NCBI GenBank assembly: GCA_021825295.1
Contig: JAKAHV010000018.1
Span: 1 to 60,446, forward strand
Length of the DNA: 60,446 bases
Origin: Nitrospirota bacterium
GTDB lineage: Bacteria > Nitrospirota > Thermodesulfovibrionia > Thermodesulfovibrionales > JdFR-88
Direction of reading: 5' to 3'
The position numbers and the translations under genes are program-made. Below, in pieces: positions 43,213 through 51,215 of the stretch (positions are counted from its first letter, which is position 1; each line of letters begins with the position of its first letter). The notes below the pieces were generated by a model that did not search any database, was not told the origin of the DNA, and saw nothing but the letters and a program-made list of their open reading frames with translations.

Positions 43213-43548
43213 GTGAAACGGATAGCGATTTCTGTTTTTCTCCTGGCAGCTATGTTTGCGTTTTATCCGCGTGCCGCAAGAGCGGATAATGATTGCCACT
43301 GCAACCAGACCCTTACCCTTAAAGGCAGCGTAATAGGCACCCAGGTGACGCCTGACAATAAATACTATGTAATGACAAATCTGTCCTGCGGCCAGGGTGA
43401 TTACGTGGCCGTCAATATCAAAGGGCAGGGAAATCCTCCGTCTTCATGCAAGGAAAATTCCGCTTTTACGGTCACCGGAACTGTCAACTGCGCGGGAGTC
43501 TATGAGATAGACGTAATACCGTCAAAACTGATTTGTAAAGAAGAATAA
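43213..43548 (+). CDS. Small six-cysteine exported protein
   Basis: A 111-residue protein with a clear signal peptide (MKRIAISVFLLAAMFAFYP...ARA), leaving about 86 mature residues with six cysteines (CHC, SCGQ, SCKE, NCAG, ICKE). The spacing suggests three disulfides. A VTGTV pattern suggests a small beta barrel, perhaps OB-like, but I recognise no family. GGAGG precedes GTG 43213. It is monocistronic. The 222-bp gap after it (43549-43771) holds nothing I recognise. Confidence 0.7.
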   Translation: MKRIAISVFLLAAMFAFYPRAARADNDCHCNQTLTLKGSVIGTQVTPDNKYYVMTNLSCGQGDYVAVNIKGQGNPPSSCKENSAFTVTGTVNCAGVYEIDVIPSKLICKEE

Positions 43549-43771
43549 GAAGCGCACAGGCGCGGAGCTGTCCGATATCGTCCGCAAGCGGCGTACTTTT
43601 AAGGACGCCAAAACAAACGGTCAGCCCGGCGCTCCGCCCTGAAGACAATGCAATAAAATATTGCCTGCGCCCGGAACCGTTATAAGGGGCACCCAAAAAG
43701 CTCAGGTTTTTGGGGAGGGGGTCCCGAGTGAAAGGGCCAGCCAACGGGCATAACAAGCCGGAAGAACCTCC

Positions 43772-44443
43772 TTATTTTTGTTTGCCGTGGGCCCGGTCCA
43801 GAAATATCCTCAGTCTTTCCGTCCAGAATTTAAACGCCTCCTTCGCGGCTCCGAATTTTGAGAACCCCGCGAACTTCGATCCGGCCCTTTCGTCAATCGC
43901 GGCGGCAAGCCGCTCGTTGGTGAGGGAATCGAGGAATTCGGCCTCCATGCCCGCGCTTCCCACGCCGGGGTATTTTCCCGTAGCGCCCTTTCTAATGACA
44001 CTTACGGCAAGGCCTATAGGCAGTACGGTCGTCATGCCGCTTTTCACGGGATTGCCCGGCTCGATGTTCGTAATTGCGACCCTCACCCGGAGGACATCGG
44101 GGCCTGGCTCTGCCACTATCGGATAAGCCCCCTTCATCTGCTCCGCGGCGTCGCGCGCGAATTCGTCCGCCAGTTCCTTCATCTGTTCCGGCTGAATATC
44201 CCTATATTTTGCGTCTTTTGCCAAATAGAACACTACCTGGTCGAACATGACCTTGTTATATTTACTGAAGTCGACGCCTTTCTTGATATAGACCAGGGCA
44301 ACGCCGCCGCTGGGCCCCTTCTGAAACTTGGGATAGCTTCCGAGAAATCCGGAATATTTCACCTCCTTTTGCGCGCATCCGGCAGACACGGCCAGGATTA
44401 GGCCCATTATCACAAAAAAAACCATCTTCCTCGCGCTTTTCAT
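43772..44443 (-). CDS. DUF3313 family lipoprotein
   Basis: A 223-residue lipoprotein: signal MKSARKMVFFVIMGLILAVSAGC, with lipidated Cys near residue 23, then SGFLGSYPKFQKGPSGG and YNKVMFDQVVFYL blocks as in DUF3313. The function is unknown. ATG 44443 has GAGGAGG upstream; the longer frame to 44470 lacks support. It is last in the sulfatase operon, 57 bp after the porin gene. Confidence 0.83.
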   Translation of the reverse strand: MKSARKMVFFVIMGLILAVSAGCAQKEVKYSGFLGSYPKFQKGPSGGVALVYIKKGVDFSKYNKVMFDQVVFYLAKDAKYRDIQPEQMKELADEFARDAAEQMKGAYPIVAEPGPDVLRVRVAITNIEPGNPVKSGMTTVLPIGLAVSVIRKGATGKYPGVGSAGMEAEFLDSLTNERLAAAIDERAGSKFAGFSKFGAAKEAFKFWTERLRIFLDRAHGKQK

Positions 44444-44500
44444 GATCTCCTCCTCTGGTGGACAGGCCATGGGCCAGTCACTTTGCGAATAGTTTGCGAA

Positions 44501-45829
44501 TCAGAAAACCAGCCTGAGCCTGAGACCCAGCACCGTCGCGGTGTCTATGTTGCTGCCGCTTACGAGCTGGCCCCCGGCCATGTTAACGATCAATGTCCGC
44601 TTCTGGGCGGGCCTGACAAACTGAATGTCCGGGGTAAGCTGCGCCCACGGGGTCAAGGCCACATTGTAATAAGCCTCAACTCCATACTCGTTCCTCAAAA
44701 AAACCCTTGTCACAAAAGGGCCGATAAGCTTCGGATTGCTGATGTCGATGTAATAGAAACCCAGGCCGAAGGCGTCCAGGGGGCGTCCGGGGACAACCCC
44801 CTTGCCGCCAAGCCCGGCGCTGTAAAAGAAGTGCATGGGGTTGGGATTGCCGTCGGAGACGCCAAAACGGCCGAAGATGCCAACCCCCCGTCCGGAGCCC
44901 TTCTTCACTTCGTAGATGTACTGGTCAAAATTGTAGTAAACGCACCATGTGTCACCCTTCTTTTCGATAGCGCCGTTTTGGATGATAAAACGCAGGTGCT
45001 GCTCCAAAGCGGCGAAATTTTTTGTCGAATACATGCCGCCGGCGAGCTGGTGGCCGGTCAGCCCGAAGAAGCCGGTCTTCACACGGCCCTCGATGGAATA
45101 GGTGGTGTTGCCTTCAAACAGGGTATCAAAACCGCTGCTGTTTGCCTTTCCGTCCGAACTTACCGCGCTCACGGCGACGGCCGCGGAGCCGGGGTCCTTT
45201 GCGGGAAGCAGCATGACGCCGGCCCCAAGCGTCGAGTATGGCACGGCAAAAAGGGCGACCGGATTAAAGTTGAAGGCAAGATTGAAAAACTGCGTGTCTC
45301 CCTTGCCGTGGGCAAACTCGTTTGCGTCCCCGGTCGTCATATCGATTTTGCCTGCGAACATGCCGGCATGTTTTGAGAGGAATTGCGTAAACATCACCTC
45401 CGGTATGTTCAACTGGTCGCTGCCCGGCTCGGGATAGAACTGGTTGCTGTTTACCGGCATGATTGCGCCGGTATTGAAATTGACGTCGTTGCCGAAATTG
45501 CCCTCCACTTCCAGCGTGAAAAACCCTCCCGGCCATAATCCCAGTTTCTGAGTGTCCACGTTGACTGTCAGGTCTCCGCGGCCGCCGTAATCCCAGCCCG
45601 TCTTCCTGCCTCCACCGGTGTCGCCCTGCACGACCTGGGTCAGGTTAAGGTCGAAGGTGACCCCGTTTTCGGCCAGGGCGTTGCGTGCGCCCTTCCAGTC
45701 TCCCGTGAGAGCCGGTCTGCTCCAAAAATTTCCGGAGTAATCCAGGCTTTTCTCCTCCGCGCCGGCCTTGACGCAAAAAGACACCGCAACGATAAAAATC
45801 AAAAATGCGCAGAGTGCCGTCCGTTTCAT
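44501..45829 (-). CDS. OprB-family carbohydrate porin
   Basis: A 442-residue outer-membrane porin with a signal peptide (about 1-24). Family landmarks are LTGDWKGARNALAENGVTFDLNLTQV near the N-terminus (quoted in part: LTGDWKGARNALAENGV), many amphipathic strands, and a C-terminal GLRLRLVF ending in Phe. OprB porins admit sugars and related solutes. Its place after the sulfatases and maturase suggests it passes a sulfated or desulfated organic compound. It overlaps the maturase gene by 4 bp. Confidence 0.87.
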   Translation of the reverse strand: MKRTALCAFLIFIVAVSFCVKAGAEEKSLDYSGNFWSRPALTGDWKGARNALAENGVTFDLNLTQVVQGDTGGGRKTGWDYGGRGDLTVNVDTQKLGLWPGGFFTLEVEGNFGNDVNFNTGAIMPVNSNQFYPEPGSDQLNIPEVMFTQFLSKHAGMFAGKIDMTTGDANEFAHGKGDTQFFNLAFNFNPVALFAVPYSTLGAGVMLLPAKDPGSAAVAVSAVSSDGKANSSGFDTLFEGNTTYSIEGRVKTGFFGLTGHQLAGGMYSTKNFAALEQHLRFIIQNGAIEKKGDTWCVYYNFDQYIYEVKKGSGRGVGIFGRFGVSDGNPNPMHFFYSAGLGGKGVVPGRPLDAFGLGFYYIDISNPKLIGPFVTRVFLRNEYGVEAYYNVALTPWAQLTPDIQFVRPAQKRTLIVNMAGGQLVSGSNIDTATVLGLRLRLVF

Positions 45830-47205
45830 AAATTCCCCTCCTTGATTCCCTTTGTTCCCGCATCCCTTCCCCGCTTCACGGCCCCACCCTGGTTCCCCTC
45901 TGAGGATTCCCCCTTTTTTTGTCTTTCTCCTAGTTTTATCACCAGCGGACCCTTTGCCGCATCCATCACATATGCTGCGGGCAGTCCGTTTTCCAGTAAT
46001 GTCGCCAGCGCCCTCAGGTATTTCCTGATGTGGAGGAAAAATTTTTTGTACCCTTCGCAGAGATAATGGAGCCCCGGCTCGTCATAATAAGTCCTTGCAA
46101 AACGATGCTTTGGGCAGCCCCCCCGGCAGGCTGCCAGGACGCCGCATTCCCTGCACCAGCGCGGCAGCCGGCTTTCCTTCTGCACTCCAAAACCCGATTT
46201 CACGGATTTGACGGCCATGTCCGTCAGTTTCTCCGTGGCAACATTTCCCAGCCTGTATTCCGGATATACGCAGTGGTCGCAGGCATAGACATCGCCGTTG
46301 TGCTCAACCACAACAGACCGGCCGCATCGTTCCGCATGGACGCAGACAGGCGAAGGGTTGCCGAGCCATGCGTTCAGGGCCCATTCGAAGTTCATGACAA
46401 AGACCCTGCCCACATCGTTGCGGACCCATTCCTCGTAAACAGCAATGAGAAAGTCGCCATATTCTCCCGGGACAACCGTCCAGCCGGTGACCCCGGTCTG
46501 CTGTTCATCCTCAAGCGATGCCGGTCCCGCAAGACGCAGGCCCAGCCGCCTGCCGCGCGCATCCGGCATGCGCTCGACTACGGGCGCAAACTGGATGAAC
46601 TCCACCCCCTCATCCCTCAGGAATCGGTACACGTCCAGCGGACGCGAGGCCGTATCGCGGGCCACCGAGACCATGACGTTATAATCGACTCCGTGCCTTT
46701 GCAGGAGTTTCAGCCCCCGCATCGCGCGGTCGAAAGTGCCGTTTCCATCCCGGTCCCTCCTGTAGCGGTCATGCACGGCTTTTGGCCCATCAAGGCTTAT
46801 TCCCACCATAAAACCGTACCTCTTCAGAAAGCTGCACCATTCATCATCGAGCAATGTCCCGTTGGTCTGAAGGGAATTTTTTATTGTCTTTTTATGCGCG
46901 AACGGCCTTTGAAGTTCAATGGCCCTCTTGTAAAAATCGATCCCCAAAAGGGTCGGCTCTCCCCCCTGCCAGACAAATTCAACAACCGGGGCCGGCTGGG
47001 ACTCGATGTAGTTGCTGATAAGGGCGGAAAGCACCTCGTCCGTCATCCGGTATTTTTCACCTGATGCAAACAGCGCCTGTTTCTCCAGATAGAAGCAGTA
47101 TTCGCAGTTGAGATTGCAGAGCGGCCCTGTTGGCTTGACCACAACGTGGAGGCCCTGTACGGTATATTGAGTATTCGTGTGATCGCCCGATCGCGCGGTT
47201 TTCAT
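45826..47205 (-). CDS. Anaerobic sulfatase-maturating enzyme (radical SAM/SPASM)
   Basis: A 459-residue radical SAM enzyme. The CX3CX2C motif is CNLNCEYC (Cys30, 34, 37), followed by VEFVWQGGEPTLLG and GISLDGPKAVHDRYR. Auxiliary cluster cysteines are in CVHAERCG, ACDHCVYPE, CRECGVLAACRGGCPKHR and the late YLCEGYKKF. It converts an active-site Cys or Ser of sulfatases to formylglycine without oxygen. ATG 47205 has AAGGTGAT just upstream; ATG 47238 has none. Both sulfatases upstream in the operon have Ser at the target site, which this enzyme class, unlike the aerobic one, can modify. Confidence 0.93.
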   Translation of the reverse strand: MKTARSGDHTNTQYTVQGLHVVVKPTGPLCNLNCEYCFYLEKQALFASGEKYRMTDEVLSALISNYIESQPAPVVEFVWQGGEPTLLGIDFYKRAIELQRPFAHKKTIKNSLQTNGTLLDDEWCSFLKRYGFMVGISLDGPKAVHDRYRRDRDGNGTFDRAMRGLKLLQRHGVDYNVMVSVARDTASRPLDVYRFLRDEGVEFIQFAPVVERMPDARGRRLGLRLAGPASLEDEQQTGVTGWTVVPGEYGDFLIAVYEEWVRNDVGRVFVMNFEWALNAWLGNPSPVCVHAERCGRSVVVEHNGDVYACDHCVYPEYRLGNVATEKLTDMAVKSVKSGFGVQKESRLPRWCRECGVLAACRGGCPKHRFARTYYDEPGLHYLCEGYKKFFLHIRKYLRALATLLENGLPAAYVMDAAKGPLVIKLGERQKKGESSEGNQGGAVKRGRDAGTKGIKEGNL

Positions 47206-47274
47206 ATCACCTTCCGGATTTCCGGCCGACAAACCCATTCATCGTTCTGCGCCTGTAAATCCAGGCCCCATCAC

Positions 47275-48714
47275 TTACGTCTTCGGCATCCGCAGGACAC
47301 CGGCTGGCTGCGGCAGGAAATCTTCCGGTTTTGCATTTGCCGGAAACTCGCGTATCCAGGGCCGCATCTGATCCTTCGGCGTAAACAGCGCCGGATCGAT
47401 CTCAAGGTCACGGACCGCCTGCTCCTGATTGTCTTTAATCGTGTATTTAGGTTTCGGAATTTCCGTGGGCATTTTACCGTCGAACATATTCTGAAGCATC
47501 CACTTCGGGTCAGGGGAATGGACTCCGGCCAGGTCGTTGAGCGAGGATTCGCGTATCCAGATGCGATCTTTAGTGACATTGACCACGACGTTGTCAATAC
47601 CGTATGTGAAAAAACCCTTATAGTGCGTCCGCACTCCGGCGGACATCTCATTAAGCAACTCGTGATCAAAAGACAGATGCGTGGCCATGGCCAGCCTGGG
47701 CCGCACCAGGTTGGCGAGATAACCGAAACCGTAATGCGTCGTGTGGTGTATATCCAGGGTAAGTGCGCCGAAAATGGACGGCAGGCCCTGCTTCATCGCC
47801 CAAAGGTTGATATTGTCCACCGCCATCTCGCTCACGAATACGTCCGCGCCTTTGCCGTATCCGGCTGTAAGCCAGTCCGGTTTCCCGTCGCCGGTAAACA
47901 CGAACGAAAGACCGTTCCAGTCAAGCCGATAGGCCGAGGCGCCGTCCATGGCATGCGAACGCCGCCAGTGTATTACTTTCACGCCGTCACTGTCATAGCA
48001 AACACTGCCATCATCCCTGAAGTTGAACTCGGTGACATTGTCGCTGTCCATGGCGGGCATCGGGCCGGTGCCCTCGAAAGCCCGGGTCCCCCAGGCGAGG
48101 AATTTTTTCATCCCTTCCCACATTGCCCTGGTGCCCAACTCCGGCGTGCGGCCCGAAGGGCCTATGATATGGATCGGCTTGAAGCGTCCGGCAAAAGGCG
48201 CGAACGACCAGAGGTAGGGCAGTTCGCAGATATGGTCCGCGTGCAAGTGGGTGAGAAAGATATTGTCCACCTCGCATACCGGCACCTGGTTGGCGACGAT
48301 GTTTCGCATACAGCCGGGGCCGAAATCGAAGAAGCACCGTTTGCCGCTGCCAAGCTCAACCATTATGCATTCGGCGGCCTGCGAAATGCGGGGCGGCCAC
48401 GGCTGGCTGCCCATGAAGATGATGCGCATCTCGTCCGGGCCCAGGGGCTCGGTCCCCGGCATATATATATTGCGGTTCCGGACCGACGGTGTTGGCCGGT
48501 AATAGGGAGGCATCGAGATGCCGGTGCCAGGAGGCGCTCCGTATGGGTTGTGCTCGACACAGGCGTCCTGCCGCCCTCCGCCCGCCGCCTTTCCATCGGC
48601 ATTATCAGCCGAAGCCAGGCCGCCCGCGGCCAGAGAGGCAGCCGCAGCACCTATTGTTTTAAGCATTTCACGGCGGTCGAGCGCGAATTCAGACTTTTCG
48701 TCCTCAGCTCCCAT
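47275..48714 (-). CDS. Tat-exported MBL-fold metallo-hydrolase
   Basis: A 479-residue protein with a twin-arginine signal (DRREMLKTIGAAAASLAAGG, residues 13-32) and a metallo-beta-lactamase fold. The main metal motif is LTHLHADH (HxHxDH at 156-161), with later ligands in HAMDG, VFTGDGKPD and ATHLSFDH. The preface YMPGTEPLGPDEMRIIFMGS resembles MBL proteins annotated as GntH-like (from memory). The substrate is unknown. It lies between the sulfatases and their maturase, so it may act on the same exported substrate in the periplasm. Confidence 0.83.
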   Translation of the reverse strand: MGAEDEKSEFALDRREMLKTIGAAAASLAAGGLASADNADGKAAGGGRQDACVEHNPYGAPPGTGISMPPYYRPTPSVRNRNIYMPGTEPLGPDEMRIIFMGSQPWPPRISQAAECIMVELGSGKRCFFDFGPGCMRNIVANQVPVCEVDNIFLTHLHADHICELPYLWSFAPFAGRFKPIHIIGPSGRTPELGTRAMWEGMKKFLAWGTRAFEGTGPMPAMDSDNVTEFNFRDDGSVCYDSDGVKVIHWRRSHAMDGASAYRLDWNGLSFVFTGDGKPDWLTAGYGKGADVFVSEMAVDNINLWAMKQGLPSIFGALTLDIHHTTHYGFGYLANLVRPRLAMATHLSFDHELLNEMSAGVRTHYKGFFTYGIDNVVVNVTKDRIWIRESSLNDLAGVHSPDPKWMLQNMFDGKMPTEIPKPKYTIKDNQEQAVRDLEIDPALFTPKDQMRPWIREFPANAKPEDFLPQPAGVLRMPKT

Positions 48715-48740
48715 TACCGGCTCCTTCCGTTATCGGTTAT

Positions 48741-51197
48741 CTACTGCGTCCCGAGCCATACCCTCCGCTCCATGTTTTGAAGTTTCCGCTCGTCCGAAGC
48801 GCTCAGGCCGGTGGGCTTTATATCTATGACCACCTTTTTGATCGTCCCGGTGAACCGGAATGGAGAGGCATAGCCCGCGCCCGCGGGCGAGCCGGAGTCC
48901 TGCCCGATGTCGAACGTCTCATCCGCGGAGAAACGTCCCCACTCAGTGCTTTCAATGCGCCCCTCGCCCGCCTTCCTGTCATTTACGAAAAGCATCACCG
49001 TGCCGCCCTTTCCGAGGCCGCCTCCGTCATAGTGAAACTCCACGCGGATGACATTTGGCCCTGGCGAGAGGACCTCCGAGCTTGTCACCTTATAGCGGGT
49101 CTGGGTGATAAAATTGTACTCGTAGGTGGGCCGTCCGTCCTTTATATAAAGGGCATAGCCCCCCACCACCCCGCCGTCGGCAACGATGACCCCGTCCGCC
49201 CCTCCCGCGGGTATGTCCACATAGGCTGTAATCGTGTGCGAACGGTTTTGGATTGGCGGCGCGGAGCCTTCCGGGACTTGTTCGTAACCCGGATAGTAGG
49301 TGAACTCGGTCCGCCCCTCGATCAGGCTTGGCCGCATGCCCGGATCACCGCGCTCGGCAAGGCGGTCGTCCAGCGGGAGCACCTGGTATTTTTCGGCTTC
49401 CGCCCAGAAGAGCTTCCGTAGCTCCTTCAGTTTCTCAGGATATTTCGCGGCCAGGTTATTGTCCTCGCTAAAGTCATTGGGAAGATAATAGATCTCCCAT
49501 TTGTCCTTGCTGAAATCGTAAGTGCCAATCGTCCAGGGCAGCCGTCCATGCCTGGCGCAGGCTATCCAGCCGTCCTTGTAGATGGCGCGGTTGCCGAACA
49601 TCTCGAAATATTGGACGCGATGGGGGCTTTTTGCGGAAGCGCCGCCGAAGCTGTACATCATGCTCACGCCCTCCATCGGCTTTTGTTTTACCCCGTTTAC
49701 CTCCGTGGGTACAGGAATCCTGGCGGCCTGCAGGATAGTGGGCGCGACGTCGATGACATGGTGGAACTGGGTGCGGATGCCGCCTTTGTCCTTTATACGA
49801 TCCGGCCAGACGATCACCATCGGGTTGCGCGTGCCGCCCAGGTGCGAGGCTATCTGCTTGCCCCATTGGAAAGGCGTGTCCATGGCCCATGCCCAGCCCA
49901 CCGGGAAGTGGTTGTAGGCTTTAGGCCCGCCGATCTCGTTGATATGCTTCAAAATGAAAACCGGGTCCTGCGGTTCTCCGGCAAGGGCAGCCATCTCATT
50001 GAAAGCCCCGTACGGCGTGCCTTCCATGGATGCGCCGTTGTCCCCGATAATGCAGAAGATGAGCGTATTATGGAGCTGACCTGTCTGCTCCAGCGCGTCT
50101 ATGACGCGGCCAATTTCGTAATCTGTCTGCGCCGTATAGGCCGCGAAGGCCTCCATCAGCCGTGCGGCAACGCGCTTCTGGTCCGGCGTGAGGCTGTCAT
50201 AGGCGGGTATCTCCTTTGGCCTGGGCGTTAGCTTCGTGCCGGGGGGAATCACTCCCAGTTTGAGCTGCCGCCGATAGGTCTCCTCCCGGTACCTGTCCCA
50301 GCCCGGGTCGAACTGCCCTTTGAACTTGTCCATCCACTCCCTGGGGACCTGGTGCGGCGCGTGGGTGGCCCCGGGGGCGTAATAGATGAAGAAAGGCCTG
50401 TCCGGAGTGACCGACTTCTCCTGGTATATATACTTGATCGCCTCATCCGCAAGCGCGTCATTAAGCGTGTAGTGCCCTTCCTTTCCCTTTGGGATTTTCA
50501 TTTCAGTCCGGTGATTGTCGCGATACAGGGCGGGGGCCCACTGGTTCGCCTCCCCTCCCACAAATCCATAGAAATGATCGAAACCCTCAAGGCTTGGCCA
50601 CCGGTCATACGGGCCGGAGACGCTCGTCTCCCAGTCGGGGACATTATGCTCCTTGCCGAACCATGCGGTGCTGTAGCCGTTCTGGCGAAGTATCTCGGAT
50701 ATGTACGCGGCGCTCTTGGGGATACGGCTGTTGTACCCTGGATATCCATCGGCGATCTCGGTTATAACGCCGGTGCCTACCGAGTGGTGATTGCGGCCGG
50801 TAAGGAGCGCGGCTCTTGTGGGGGAACTGAGGGCCGTTGTGTGAAACCTGGTGTAACGCAGGCCCATCCTCGCCAGGCGGTCCAGGTTGGGCGTGGGAAT
50901 CTGCCCGCCGAAGGTGCCCCACTGGCCAAACCCGCAGTCATCTATCAAAATCACGAGCACATTTGGGGCCCCCTCAGGGGCCCTAACGATCGGTATCTTG
51001 TCCGGCTTGGAATCCTTGTACGTGCGCCCTATCCTGCCGTGAAACGCCGGCTCGGGAAAAGGCAGCACGGTGCCGCGCCTGGTTTCCGGCGCCTGGCCGG
51101 ATGGCGCCGCGCTGCCGGCTGCCTGCGCCGCGGCGGTCGCTGCCACCGCGGCGCCGAGCGCAAGACTGACGGTCGTATTTATCGCATTTCGCTTCAT
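48741..51197 (-). CDS. Periplasmic Ser-type arylsulfatase
   Basis: An 818-residue exported sulfatase with a signal peptide at about 1-27. The calcium-binding Asp pair is in VILIDDCGFG (86-87). The formylglycine motif SSPTRAALLTGR has Ser124 in the modified position (S-x-P-x-R). Metal-site residues include CIIGDNGAS. A C-terminal beta domain (about 650-810) is jelly-roll-like. It cleaves sulfate esters; the target is unknown. It is a paralogue of the next gene upstream (814 residues, same layout), pointing to duplication within the operon. Confidence 0.93.
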   Translation of the reverse strand: MKRNAINTTVSLALGAAVAATAAAQAAGSAAPSGQAPETRRGTVLPFPEPAFHGRIGRTYKDSKPDKIPIVRAPEGAPNVLVILIDDCGFGQWGTFGGQIPTPNLDRLARMGLRYTRFHTTALSSPTRAALLTGRNHHSVGTGVITEIADGYPGYNSRIPKSAAYISEILRQNGYSTAWFGKEHNVPDWETSVSGPYDRWPSLEGFDHFYGFVGGEANQWAPALYRDNHRTEMKIPKGKEGHYTLNDALADEAIKYIYQEKSVTPDRPFFIYYAPGATHAPHQVPREWMDKFKGQFDPGWDRYREETYRRQLKLGVIPPGTKLTPRPKEIPAYDSLTPDQKRVAARLMEAFAAYTAQTDYEIGRVIDALEQTGQLHNTLIFCIIGDNGASMEGTPYGAFNEMAALAGEPQDPVFILKHINEIGGPKAYNHFPVGWAWAMDTPFQWGKQIASHLGGTRNPMVIVWPDRIKDKGGIRTQFHHVIDVAPTILQAARIPVPTEVNGVKQKPMEGVSMMYSFGGASAKSPHRVQYFEMFGNRAIYKDGWIACARHGRLPWTIGTYDFSKDKWEIYYLPNDFSEDNNLAAKYPEKLKELRKLFWAEAEKYQVLPLDDRLAERGDPGMRPSLIEGRTEFTYYPGYEQVPEGSAPPIQNRSHTITAYVDIPAGGADGVIVADGGVVGGYALYIKDGRPTYEYNFITQTRYKVTSSEVLSPGPNVIRVEFHYDGGGLGKGGTVMLFVNDRKAGEGRIESTEWGRFSADETFDIGQDSGSPAGAGYASPFRFTGTIKKVVIDIKPTGLSASDERKLQNMERRVWLGTQ

Positions 51198-51215
51198 GAC
51201 TGTCTCCTTTTGAGA

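Noticed and set aside
43549-43771. Riboswitch or small RNA in the gap after the six-cysteine protein
   Set aside because: It lies between convergent genes, so it cannot be a 5' leader, and I could not match it to a known RNA class.
47146-48780. 544-codon plus-strand frame opposite the MBL-fold gene
   Set aside because: Long because of high GC, but its composition is shadow-like; the minus strand has a Tat signal and metal-binding motif.
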